A DNA stretch of 64,000 bases. Source: Magnetospirillum sp. SS-4. GTDB taxonomy: Bacteria > Pseudomonadota > Alphaproteobacteria > Rhodospirillales > Magnetospirillaceae. Where the stretch lies: assembly GCF_902729425.1 (NCBI RefSeq), contig NZ_CACVCH010000035.1, positions 51,705-115,704 on the forward strand. Reading direction: 5' to 3'. Under the pieces are notes generated by a model. The model had not been told where the DNA came from and did not search any database. It was given only the letters and a program-made list of their open reading frames with translations. This document shows, piece by piece, positions 8,802 to 18,885 of this stretch; the first letter of the stretch is position 1, and each line of letters opens with the position of its first letter. The translations under genes and the position numbers were made by a program.

Positions 8802-9559
8802 CACACGTCTCCCCACTTGCGGCGGATGTCGATGACGATGGCGGCCGGCTCGGTCGGACAGATCATCTCGCACATGCCGCAGCCGACGCAGGCCTGATGC
8901 ACCACCGGGGTCCGGCGCTTGTCGGCGGGATCGCCGGACATCGGTTCCAGCGAGATGGCATCGGCGATCGGGCATTCGCGGACGCACAGGTCGCACAACT
9001 CCAGGTCGTAGTTATAATCGGCCAGCTTGACCGGTTTCCAGCGGTCGATCTCCATGTAGCGGTGGACGCCGGTGAACGGAGCCGGCCGCGCCGGCCCCTT
9101 GAAGCCCTCGCCCTTGCGGGCCAGACAGGCGTTGGGACGGTCCAGCCGGGCGAGGCCCATGTGGACCTCCTCCTTCTTGCTGATGGAATGCGACAGCGCC
9201 CCGGTGGGACAGGCCAGCACGCATTGCACCGCGTCGCAGGAGAAGTCGCAGGCCTGCTCGCGGGCGGGAATGTAGGGGACGCCGACGCCAAAGCCCTCGT
9301 CCAGGTCGCCCAGATAGATGGCCCGGACCGGACAGACCTGGACGCACTGGCCGCATTTGATGCAGGCGGCGAGGAAATCGTTCTCGTCGATGGCGCCCGG
9401 CGGCCGGAGCCTGGGCGTCCACTTGCGCGTCACCGGGAAGAACCCGAACAGCGACGCGCCGACGATCGCCGTTCCCATGGTGATGGAACGCATCGCCTGC
9501 CGCCGGGTCTTGGGATTGGCGAGCGGCGGGCGCTTGGCCGGCGGGGCTTCATCCGTCAT
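8801..9559 (-). CDS. nosG: NosG, NapG-like periplasmic ferredoxin
   Basis: This 252-residue iron-sulfur protein has four cysteine clusters: C66-C69-C72-C76 (CIKCGQCVQVCP), the group ending CVLACP near 113, CDLCVRECP, and CVGCGMCEMICP near the C-terminus. That makes up to four 4Fe-4S clusters, as in NapG. Residues 19-41 form an N-terminal anchor that begins with RRQAMRS, a probable Tat signal. It should pair with NosH to carry electrons from quinol. ATG 9559 overlaps the nosD stop by four bases. Confidence 0.88.
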   Translation of the reverse strand: MTDEAPPAKRPPLANPKTRRQAMRSITMGTAIVGASLFGFFPVTRKWTPRLRPPGAIDENDFLAACIKCGQCVQVCPVRAIYLGDLDEGFGVGVPYIPAREQACDFSCDAVQCVLACPTGALSHSISKKEEVHMGLARLDRPNACLARKGEGFKGPARPAPFTGVHRYMEIDRWKPVKLADYNYDLELCDLCVRECPIADAISLEPMSGDPADKRRTPVVHQACVGCGMCEMICPTEPAAIVIDIRRKWGDV

Positions 9560-10881
9560 GATTTCGGCTCCAGTGTGGACCCCGCCTTGAACGACTTGTC
9601 GTTGCCGAGGCGGGGACGCTTGTCCTCCAGCAGCAGGGTCGGCTCGCTGAACGGCGCCAGACGGTCGAGGAAATCAAGCACCTCCAGCAGCGGCGCCCCC
9701 TTGAAGAAGCGCGTGTTCGGAACATCCATCCACACCTGTCCGGCATAGCCGTAAACCCGGTGCGGGGTATCGCCGATACCGTCGCCGGCCCGGTCGAATC
9801 CCTGGTAGTCATCCCAGCGATTGCCGTCCCAGGTGTTGCGCATGGCGCTGCCGCCGCCATAGACCGCCACCTCGGTGATGTTGCCGGTGAACAGGTTGCC
9901 GGTGAAAATGCTGTCCTTCCAGTCGTTGACGAACGACACGCCGACATTGTTGTAGGCGATGCGGTTGCCGCGGATATGGTTCTTTGTGCCGGGCTCGTAG
10001 GGCGAGACGTCCATGGCGATGCCCGACGCGCAATACATCAGATCGTTGTTCTCGACCACAACGTCGCTGCTTTCCTTCAATGACAGGCAGACGCCGACGG
10101 TGCCGGTCGAGCGGACGATGTAATTGTTCCGGATGACGTCGCCGTGGTCGTACATCAGCGAGATGCCGGTCATGTTGTCGTAGAACAGGTTGCCCTCGGC
10201 GAGGTTCTCGCTCGACTTCATGACGTGCAGGCCATAGCGGCCGCCACGCTCGACGTTGCGGAGGAACTTGTTGCCGCTGGCGTACCAGAACACCACGTCG
10301 CGGCCGTTGTTGAACTCGTTGTCGCTGATCTCGTTGTCGTTGGAATACCAGACCTTGATGCCGTCGCCGCGACGCGGCATCTCCAGGTCCTGGCCGAAAT
10401 AGCGGTTGCGGCGGATGATGTTGCGGTCCGACTTCTCCAGCGAGAACCCGAACAGGGTGTTCTCGATCAGATTGTCCTCGATGACGTTGGCGTGGCCGCG
10501 CACCTGGATGCCGGCATCCTGTTCGGGATGCTCGTCGCCGCTGTTGACGATGCGAAGATTGCGAACGGTGGCACCGTCGGTCATCACCCACAGCACCGAG
10601 CCCGTGCCGTCGCCGTCCAGGGTCACCTTGCCCTGGCCATCGAGGATGATGGGCTTGGTGACCCGCAGCGGCCCGCGATAGCGGCCGGGCGGCGGCACGA
10701 TCACCTGGCCGGGCTGGCCCATGTCGATCAGCGCCTGGAGCAGCGCCGGGCTAAGCAGCGGCTCCTCGGCGACAGAGGCCGGAGCGGCGGCCCGCACCGC
10801 GACCGCCAGCCCCCCCGCCACGGCCAGGACGGCCATGGCGGCCAGTATCGATTTAGACAAACTCTTGATCAGAATTCGCAT
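9556..10881 (-). CDS. nosD: NosD, periplasmic beta-helix copper-assembly protein
   Basis: This protein of about 441 residues has a signal peptide (ILAAMAVLAVAGGLAVAVRA) and a long right-handed beta-helix of CASH/NosD repeats, for example NVIEDNLIENTLFGFSLEKS and NEISDNEFNNGRDVVFWYA. NosD works with NosFY and NosL in building the CuZ site. Two starts are possible: ATG 10881 (MRILIK) or an in-frame GTG at 10893. I chose the ATG because AAGG sits too close to the GTG. It precedes nosG with a four-base overlap. Confidence 0.92.
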   Translation of the reverse strand: MRILIKSLSKSILAAMAVLAVAGGLAVAVRAAAPASVAEEPLLSPALLQALIDMGQPGQVIVPPPGRYRGPLRVTKPIILDGQGKVTLDGDGTGSVLWVMTDGATVRNLRIVNSGDEHPEQDAGIQVRGHANVIEDNLIENTLFGFSLEKSDRNIIRRNRYFGQDLEMPRRGDGIKVWYSNDNEISDNEFNNGRDVVFWYASGNKFLRNVERGGRYGLHVMKSSENLAEGNLFYDNMTGISLMYDHGDVIRNNYIVRSTGTVGVCLSLKESSDVVVENNDLMYCASGIAMDVSPYEPGTKNHIRGNRIAYNNVGVSFVNDWKDSIFTGNLFTGNITEVAVYGGGSAMRNTWDGNRWDDYQGFDRAGDGIGDTPHRVYGYAGQVWMDVPNTRFFKGAPLLEVLDFLDRLAPFSEPTLLLEDKRPRLGNDKSFKAGSTLEPKS

Positions 10882-10918
10882 GGAACCGCCCACCGCCTTG
10901 TACCGGGCATCCGGAAAA

Positions 10919-11581
10919 CTAGTCCTTCAGGGCCTTGCGCTGCAACAGCAGGGCCAGGATCAGGCACAGCGACGCGGCGCACAACAGGCCAAAGCCGTAA
11001 TGGGGGTAGGAATAGGTGAAGAACTGGGCGACCTTGCCGTCGCCGAACACGGTCGGCATGAACGGCTTGACCGAGAACGCCGCCCAGGGATGCAGGTTAT
11101 GGCCGAAATACCACAGCCATGCCGAGTAATCGATGACGAAGGCCGCCGGAATGACGATTCCCGACATCGGCAGGCCCCACCAGAACGGTCCGGCATAGAA
11201 CAGGAAGGCGGCCAGCATGACCCCGACCAGGCCGAACAGGTACGGGGCGGCCATGATCTCCAGCTGGGCGCCTTTCTCGATGGGCTCCATGCCGATGTAA
11301 TGATTGATGATGTTCATTTCCTCGACACAGTCCAGCCCGCCCTCCTCGTCACCCCAGGCGGCGGAGTGGCCGGGCTTCGGCGCGGCCTGCGAGGTACAGC
11401 CGTTGAACACGCCGTTGACGTGGAAATGGATACGGATGCCGTCGGGGAAGGTCTCGGCGGGATAGTTGGGGGCCTTCAGCGACACCCACCAGATCGGCGA
11501 GAAATAGGCTCCGCCGATCAGCAGCGCGGCGACCACGGTGAGGATTCGCACGATCGCGGGCTTGCTTGTGGTTCTGGTCAT
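10919..11581 (-). CDS. NosB-like membrane protein of clade II nos cluster
   Basis: This 220-residue protein has one N-terminal membrane helix (VRILTVVAALLIGGAYF) and a cluster of about four further helices. An extracytoplasmic loop with SPIWWVSLKAPNYP and INHYIGMEPI lies after the first helix. It fits the transmembrane protein (NosB) that accompanies atypical nosZ genes; I recognise it from position and the INHYIGM loop rather than from a catalytic motif. Two cysteines (NGC and DCVEE) lie in the loop. ATG 11581 follows GAGG. Its function is not established; a role in electron transfer or NosZ biogenesis is inferred. Confidence 0.65.
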   Translation of the reverse strand: MTRTTSKPAIVRILTVVAALLIGGAYFSPIWWVSLKAPNYPAETFPDGIRIHFHVNGVFNGCTSQAAPKPGHSAAWGDEEGGLDCVEEMNIINHYIGMEPIEKGAQLEIMAAPYLFGLVGVMLAAFLFYAGPFWWGLPMSGIVIPAAFVIDYSAWLWYFGHNLHPWAAFSVKPFMPTVFGDGKVAQFFTYSYPHYGFGLLCAASLCLILALLLQRKALKD

Positions 11582-11666
11582 GGAAACCTCGATGGACATT
11601 CGGGAGGAGGCGGCGACCCGGCCATCGGCCGGATCGCGCCCAGTGTCCACGTTATATCAGGAAACG

Positions 11667-12419
11667 CTACTGGAAGTCAGGATTCTTCCAGCCCTTCGGC
11701 GCGGTCAGGTTGGCCGGCGGCTTCAGGCGCGAGGTATAATCCAGCACCGCCTTGGTGTCCCGGTCGGTGAAGGCCTGAATCTGCTTCATCATGTCGGGAT
11801 TGGCGTTGCGGCGCTTGCCTTCCTTGATCCACTGGTACTGACGCACCAGGTAGTTGTAGTGCTGCCCCTGGATACGGGGATAGAACTTGTCGTTGTCGCC
11901 GGCGCCATCGACGCCGTGGCAGCGGGTGCAGTTCTCTTCGTACAGCTTCTTGCCGTGGGCCAGATCCTTGCCGTCGCCCACGCCGGGCTCGGGGTTCATG
12001 GGCAGCTTGGCCATGTAGGCGGCGACGTCGGCGATGGCCTGCGGCCCGCCGATCTGCGACGGCAGCGCGAACGGATACATGGTGGGATTGTCGCGGTTCA
12101 GGGCGCGGATGTCGGCCAGCTGCTTGATGGTGACCTTGGCGTGCTGCCCGGCCAGCTGCGGGAAGGTGCCGTCGGTCAGGCCCCAGCCTTCGGGCTGATG
12201 GCAGGCCGAGCACACCTCGTAGACCTCGCGGCCGTTGTTCAGGTCGGGCTTCAGGGTCAGGGCCGCGTCCTCCTCACCGCCGCCGGCGTGCCAGACATAG
12301 CCTTCCTCGCCCAGCGACTTGCCCTTGGTCGGCTTGACGTCGGCGGCATGGGCCGCGCCGCCCGCCAGCAGGGCCGAGACGGCGGCCGCGACGGCCAGGC
12401 TGTACTTGAATTTGAACAT
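11667..12419 (-). CDS. Diheme c-type cytochrome of nos operon
   Basis: This 250-residue exported protein has a signal peptide ending GGAAHA and two heme-c sites, C70-H74 (CSACH) and C164-H168 (CTRCH). Each is followed by cytochrome c4-like sequence (FPQLAGQH and YPRIQGQH). It presumably relays electrons between NosGH and NosZ, the place held by monoheme NosC proteins in Wolinella. It ends 85 bases before the NosB-like gene and starts 100 bases after the other cytochrome. Calling it a NosC equivalent is by position. Confidence 0.8.
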   Translation of the reverse strand: MFKFKYSLAVAAAVSALLAGGAAHAADVKPTKGKSLGEEGYVWHAGGGEEDAALTLKPDLNNGREVYEVCSACHQPEGWGLTDGTFPQLAGQHAKVTIKQLADIRALNRDNPTMYPFALPSQIGGPQAIADVAAYMAKLPMNPEPGVGDGKDLAHGKKLYEENCTRCHGVDGAGDNDKFYPRIQGQHYNYLVRQYQWIKEGKRRNANPDMMKQIQAFTDRDTKAVLDYTSRLKPPANLTAPKGWKNPDFQ

Positions 12420-12519
12420 CGTCGTCAGTCTCCGAATGCGATCAAACTGGGGCGCACGATACCTCAATGGGCCGGCGCGTCACTTGACTGTGGACAAGCA
12501 CCGGCGGCGCTGGTTCGGC

Positions 12520-13137
12520 TTATTTGACCGAGGACAAGTAATCCGCGATGGTGGCGATCTCGTCGTCGGTGACCAGATGCATCACCGGCTGCATGGCGTT
12601 GGATTTGCCGTTGGTGCGAACGCCGGTCTTGATGTCCTTGGTCTGGGCCAGGATATAGGCCTTGTCCTGGCCGGCGATGGCCGGATAGCCGGGCAGCGGC
12701 TTCTTGCCTTCCTTGCCGTGGCAGGCGACGCAGGTCTTGGTCAGGAACAGGGTCTTGCCGGGATGGGGGGCGCCGGCGGCGGGAGCGGCGGCGGCCGGCG
12801 GCTCCTTCAGGCTGGCGAGATAGTCGGCCAGCGCCTTCATTTCCGCATCGCTCAACTCATCGACGATCGGCTTCATGGTGTCGACGCTCTGGCCGTTCTT
12901 GCGGGCGCCGGACTTGATGTCCTTCATCTGATTGAAGGCGTATTCGGCGGTCTGGCCGGCCAGCTTGGGGAAGCCTTCCTGCAACGGGGTCTTGGCGTCC
13001 TCGCCGTGACAGGCGACGCAGCCCTTGTCGGTGAACAGCGCCTTGCCGTCGGCGGCCTGGGCCGGGGACAGGCAAGCCACTCCGAGACCGGCCGCCAGGG
13101 CCATGAAGGGAAGCTGCCGCATGACACTCTTGAACAT
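12520..13137 (-). CDS. Diheme cytochrome c (c4/c553 type) next to nosZ
   Basis: This 205-residue exported protein consists of two tandem cytochrome c domains joined by an Ala-Pro linker. The heme sites are C40-H44 and C136-H140, both CVACH. Each repeat contains FPKLAGQ or YPAIAGQ, and a methionine axial-ligand region (DTMKPIV, AMQPVM). It follows nosZ directly and is the likely electron donor to the CuA site. The signal peptide ends SPAQAA. ATG 13137 follows GAGG. The two repeats look like an internal duplication. Confidence 0.82.
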   Translation of the reverse strand: MFKSVMRQLPFMALAAGLGVACLSPAQAADGKALFTDKGCVACHGEDAKTPLQEGFPKLAGQTAEYAFNQMKDIKSGARKNGQSVDTMKPIVDELSDAEMKALADYLASLKEPPAAAAPAAGAPHPGKTLFLTKTCVACHGKEGKKPLPGYPAIAGQDKAYILAQTKDIKTGVRTNGKSNAMQPVMHLVTDDEIATIADYLSSVK

Positions 13138-13218
13138 GTCTGAACCTCGCAGGTTTAAAAACGATCGAAAGGCCGATACGCCTGATGCCGGACGTTCGAC
13201 CCTGGGGTGGAGGGAAAT

Positions 13219-13290
13219 CCGGGAGCGGGCAAGCCGCTCCCGGTCATTCCGATGATTCCGGCATCGGCGGGTCCCGGACCGGGACCCGCC
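13219..13290 (-). other. Two strong hairpins between nosZ and the cytochrome gene
   Basis: The 166-base gap after nosZ holds two GC-rich inverted repeats. One is a perfect 12-base-arm palindrome centred on 13278 (13266-13290). The other has a 10-base stem (13219-13228 with 13234-13243) and a five-base loop. Neither is followed by a T-run on the nos strand, so mRNA processing or 3'-end protection of the nosZ message is more likely than full termination. Confidence 0.6.
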
Positions 13291-13303
13291 TTCGTCGGTT
13301 TCC

Positions 13304-15604
<2,301 letters not shown>

Positions 15605-15688
15605 CTTCCCCACCTTTTGAATTGTTGAAATACTAAAAATTAACCCAACCTTCGCCGGCCACCATGAGCGCGAAGGGGTAAAAAGGCC

Positions 15689-15702
15689 TTAACTTTCGTC
15701 AA
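15689..15702 (-). promoter_or_regulatory. FNR/NnrR-type site upstream of nosZ
   Basis: On the minus strand this reads TTGAC-GAAA-GTTAA, one base off the TTGAC-N4-GTCAA form bound by Crp/FNR-family regulators of denitrification. Its centre is about 92 bases before the nosZ ATG, which would place a transcription start near 15654 if activation is at -41.5. The plus-strand sco gene starts 120 bases away on the other side, so the site could serve both. Confidence 0.6.
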
Positions 15703-15822
15703 GAAATGGCGGGTATATTCAGTCTTTGTGATCATGGCCCAGGCGCTAAGATGGGGCTTCCCCGATGGCGGGGACGGCGGCATCCTGTGCCGATGGCTGG
15801 ACTGGGACGATTGGGGACCGAC

Positions 15823-16428
15823 ATGAAAACTTTGCTGATGGCCGCCGCGGCGCTGCTTGCCGCCGCCGCCGCCGCCCCGGCGTCTGCCGGCGAGCCCCCC
15901 CCGCGCGACGCGGCGGAGCGCGAGGTGGTGGGACGCTTCCTCCTGATGGACGTCAACGGCCGGCCCGTCACCGACCAGGCCTTCGCCGGCAAGATCCGCC
16001 TGATGACCTTCGGCTACACCTATTGCCCCGACATCTGTCCGACCGTGCTCAACACCCTGGCCGAGACCCTGGACAAGCTGGGTCCCGACCGCGACAAGGT
16101 CGCGACGGTGTTCATCAGCGTCGATCCCGAGCGCGACACCCCCGCCCATCTGAGGGATTACCTGACGTCGTTTCCCGGCATCACCGGCCTGACCGGCACG
16201 CCCGAGCAGATCGCCGCCACCGCCTACAACCTCAAGGCCCGCTACCAGAAGCAGCCGGCCGCCAACGGCGACCCGGCCGCCTACAGCGTCGACCACACCG
16301 CCTCCATCTACATCATGGACCGGGCCGGCAACTTCCTGGCCCGGCTGGCCCACATCTCTCCATCCGACCATGTGGTGGACCGGGTGCGGTCCTACCTTCA
16401 TTCCGACAGGCCGGGAAGCCGGCCATGA
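15823..16428 (+). CDS. SCO1/SenC-family copper chaperone
   Basis: This 201-residue thioredoxin-fold protein has an N-terminal signal or anchor ([19 protein letters not shown]). The SCO copper site is seen as C68-x3-C72 (TYCPDICPTVL), with the distal histidine in VDHTASIY. SCO proteins deliver copper to CuA centres; NosZ has a CuA centre and lies divergently next door, so this is probably its CuA assembly factor. ATG 15823 follows GGGGA. The stop overlaps the start of the next gene (ATGA), so the two thiol proteins are co-translated. Cytochrome oxidase is an alternative client. Confidence 0.9.
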   Translation: MKTLLMAAAALLAAAAAAPASAGEPPPRDAAEREVVGRFLLMDVNGRPVTDQAFAGKIRLMTFGYTYCPDICPTVLNTLAETLDKLGPDRDKVATVFISVDPERDTPAHLRDYLTSFPGITGLTGTPEQIAATAYNLKARYQKQPAANGDPAAYSVDHTASIYIMDRAGNFLARLAHISPSDHVVDRVRSYLHSDRPGSRP

Positions 16429-17006
16429 ACCGGCGGGCCTTCATCGCCGCCCTGGCGGCGGCCGGCCTCGCCCGGCCGGCCAGCGCCGCCCGCGCCGCCC
16501 AGGGACTGACCATCCATTCCGCGCCGAGGCCCCTGCCCGCCCTCGACATCCGCGACGGCAACGGCGCCAGCGCCGGACTCGACGGCTTGCGCGGCCAGGC
16601 GGTGCTGCTGAACCTGTGGGCCAGCTGGTGCCTGCCCTGCGTCGCCGAACTGCCGGCGCTGGACCGCCTGAAGCCCAAGGCCGAGGCCATGGGGGTCCGG
16701 GTGGTGGCGCTGTCGCTGGATCGCGGCGGCAAGGTCGCGGTGGTCAACACCTACGCCCGGCTGGGGATCAAGACGCTGGACATCCGCACGGACGAGGCCC
16801 GCGCCGCCGCCGAGAAGCTGGGCGCCAGCGTCCTGCCGGTCACCCTGCTGCTCGACAGCCAGGGCCGCGAGGTCGCCCGCTATGTGGGCGCCGCCGAGTG
16901 GGAAGGCCCGGTGGCCGCCCGGCTGCTGGACGCCCTGGCGGCCGGGCGGCCGCTGACCCCCGACATGGCGCCGCCGCTGGCCAAACTGACCGGACCGGCG
17001 CCCTAG
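16425..17006 (+). CDS. TlpA-like periplasmic thioredoxin
   Basis: This 193-residue protein has a TlpA/ResA-type redox site C69-x2-C72 in NLWASWCLPC. It is preceded by a signal peptide beginning MNRRAFIAALAAAG, which could be read as a Tat signal. The cis-proline region is GASVLPVTLLLD. TlpA-type proteins reduce SCO and CuA cysteines in copper-site assembly, and this gene overlaps sco by four bases. Cytochrome c maturation is another possible role. The 3' end faces the PCuAC gene with 31 bases between. Confidence 0.88.
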   Translation: MNRRAFIAALAAAGLARPASAARAAQGLTIHSAPRPLPALDIRDGNGASAGLDGLRGQAVLLNLWASWCLPCVAELPALDRLKPKAEAMGVRVVALSLDRGGKVAVVNTYARLGIKTLDIRTDEARAAAEKLGASVLPVTLLLDSQGREVARYVGAAEWEGPVAARLLDALAAGRPLTPDMAPPLAKLTGPAP

Positions 17007-17037
17007 AGCGTCGAGCCCTATATACGCCCCCCCAGGA

Positions 17038-17511
17038 TCAGTGCTTCATGCCGGGTCCGTGCTGCATCATGGGGGCGGCGCCCATGGCGCCGGCGGCCAG
17101 CACCGGCACCTCGACCATGATCTTGCCGGCCCTCTCGAACACCAGGGTGACAGGCACCTTGACGCCTTCCTTCATCGGCTCGACAAGGCCCATGAACATG
17201 ACGTGATCGCCGCCCGGCTTCAACTCGACGGTGCCGCTCTTGGGCACGGCGATGGCGTCGACCTTGCGCATCCGGAAGACCTCGCCGTCCTTGACGTGGG
17301 TGTGCAGTTCCACCGACTTGGAGATGGCGGCCTCGGCGGCGACCAGACGGTCGTCGCCGCCATGGTTGCGGATGGTGAGAAAGGCCGCCCCGTTGCCGCC
17401 AACCATGGGAGTGGCGCGCATGAACTGGCCGGACACCTCGATATCGGCGGCGGATACGGGCGACGCCAGCATCAGGACGGCGGCGGCGGCGGCAAGGATG
17501 ATGTGCTTCAT
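17038..17511 (-). CDS. PCuAC-family periplasmic copper chaperone
   Basis: This 157-residue exported protein is of the PCuAC (DUF461) family. After a signal peptide ending SPVSA it has the domain core FMRATPMVGGNGAAFLTIRN. The copper ligands are spread over ELHTH, MRKV and GGDHVMFMGL. The C-terminus is rich in Met and His (MMQHGPGMKH), likely an extra copper-binding tail. PCuAC hands Cu(I) to SCO and CuA sites. It lies 97 bases after the DUF2946 gene on the same strand and faces sco-tlpA, completing a copper delivery neighbourhood for NosZ. Confidence 0.88.
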   Translation of the reverse strand: MKHIILAAAAAVLMLASPVSAADIEVSGQFMRATPMVGGNGAAFLTIRNHGGDDRLVAAEAAISKSVELHTHVKDGEVFRMRKVDAIAVPKSGTVELKPGGDHVMFMGLVEPMKEGVKVPVTLVFERAGKIMVEVPVLAAGAMGAAPMMQHGPGMKH

Positions 17512-17608
17512 TCGGCTAAGGCTCCGGGCAAAACAGGTAGGGGGCAGGCTATCATTCCGATGCCCGACTGTCGCGAGTGGTGACGGCGTGGATGGATTTG
17601 CGGTGGCG

Positions 17609-18046
17609 TCACGCCACGGAATGCGGGGGCGCCCGGGCCAGATACCGGTGGGATGCGTGCTGATCGACCCGTGTCGAGACGCTCCGGGCGGCCAGAAGCG
17701 TTGCCGTACCTGCGGTGGGTAGCGTGAAGGTTGGGGACGGCAGCGTCCCTTTCGCCAGCGGAGCGGCCTGGCACACCAGGCAGCATCCGTGATGCTCGGC
17801 TTGCCGTTCCCCGTCCGACCCGGCGGGAGCCGCCGCGCGCGCGGCCTCACCGGATGGAGGGGAATGGCAGATGGCGGACTCGATCCCGAATGGGGTCCAG
17901 GGCATCTCGCCCCGGAAGGCGAGATCGAGGCCGGGAAGGAACCCCTGGAGCAGAAAGGCAGCCGCGAGCGCCCCGACCAGTCCCGGCCGGATCGACGGCC
18001 GGAGGGTGCGGAAACGCTTCATCATGGCTGACCGGAATCGGCCCAA
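17609..18046 (-). CDS. DUF2946-like small protein, probable copper-related
   Basis: This protein of about 145 residues has one membrane segment (VGALAAAFLLQGFLPGLDLAF). A cysteine and histidine-rich middle (ESAICHSPP and EHHGCCLVCQAAP) resembles DUF2946 proteins found beside copper genes. I place the start at TTG 18046, because GAGGAGG at about 18053-18059 is spaced six bases from it. The downstream ATGs at 18025 and 18022 have no ribosome site. Residues after about 100 are rich in Ala, Ser and Thr and look unstructured. It is upstream of PCuAC, and its promoter carries the same box as nosZ. The biochemical role is unknown. Confidence 0.6.
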   Translation of the reverse strand: MGRFRSAMMKRFRTLRPSIRPGLVGALAAAFLLQGFLPGLDLAFRGEMPWTPFGIESAICHSPPSGEAARAAAPAGSDGERQAEHHGCCLVCQAAPLAKGTLPSPTFTLPTAGTATLLAARSVSTRVDQHASHRYLARAPPHSVA

Positions 18047-18098
18047 CTCGTTCCTCCTCGAATGTCCGGAAGACTCGCACATCCCGGACCGGAAAAGA

Positions 18099-18112
18099 TT
18101 AACCGAAGTCAA
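18099..18112 (-). promoter_or_regulatory. FNR/NnrR-type site upstream of DUF2946-PCuAC
   Basis: The minus-strand sequence is TTGAC-TTCG-GTTAA, with half-sites identical to the nosZ box and the same orientation relative to its gene. The centre is about 60 bases before the TTG start. Activation at -41.5 would place the transcript start near 18064, leaving a short leader that contains the GAGGAGG ribosome site. Confidence 0.6.
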
Positions 18113-18207
18113 CCGGGCGCGTCAAATCGCCGGCGGCGGCACATTCAGCCGGTTGGTTGTACGCTTCCGATGCTGTAGTGTGGGCGCGTAACGTCCAGCG
18201 GATTGAA

Positions 18208-18885
18208 ATGACGAAGTTGCGCCTAGCCGTCTTCGACGTCGACGGCACCCTAGTCGACAGCCAGCACAACATCGTCTCGGCCATGACCGAGGCGTGGAGC
18301 AGCCTCAATCTCGGCATTCCGCGCCCGGATCAGGTGCGGCGGATCATCGGTCTGTCGCTGGTGGAGGCCTGTTCCGTCCTGCTGCCCTGGGCGCCGTCGT
18401 CGCTGCACCGGGCGGTGGCCGAATCCTACAAGGAGGCCTTCCGCGCCATGCGGCTGCTGCCCGACACCATGGAGCCGCTGTTCCCCGGAGTGAGGGAAGC
18501 CCTCGACGTCCTCGAGGCCGAGGGCTGGCTGCTGGGCCTCGCCACCGGCAAGTCCCGGCGCGGAGTCGACGCCCTGCTGGACAGCCACGGGCTCAAGGGC
18601 CGCTTCATCACCATCCAGACCGCCGACGACCATCCCAGCAAGCCCAACCCCTCCATGCTGAAGCGGGCCGCCGAGGATTGCGGCCTCGATCCCGGCGACA
18701 TGGTCATGATCGGCGACACCGCCTATGACATGGCCATGGCCGCCGCCGCCCGGACCGGCGCCGTGGGGGTGTCGTGGGGCTATCACTCGCTTGACGAGCT
18801 GCATCAGGCCGGCGCCCAGGTGGTGTTGGACACCTTCGACAACATCACCGAGGTGCTGGACGCCCTGGCCGGAGAGCGGGGATGA
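18208..18885 (+). CDS. HAD-superfamily phosphatase, phosphoglycolate phosphatase-like
   Basis: This 225-residue HAD hydrolase has motif I DVDGTLVDS, motif II threonine in ATGKSRRG, motif III lysine in SKPNPS, and motif IV IGDTAYDM. The cap is the small helical type of phosphoglycolate and pyrophosphate phosphatases. The substrate cannot be set from sequence. ATG 18208 has a weak ribosome site (GCGGATTGAA). Its stop overlaps the next gene by four bases, and the set HAD-AsmA-ATP12 runs on in one direction. Confidence 0.85.
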   Translation: MTKLRLAVFDVDGTLVDSQHNIVSAMTEAWSSLNLGIPRPDQVRRIIGLSLVEACSVLLPWAPSSLHRAVAESYKEAFRAMRLLPDTMEPLFPGVREALDVLEAEGWLLGLATGKSRRGVDALLDSHGLKGRFITIQTADDHPSKPNPSMLKRAAEDCGLDPGDMVMIGDTAYDMAMAAAARTGAVGVSWGYHSLDELHQAGAQVVLDTFDNITEVLDALAGERG

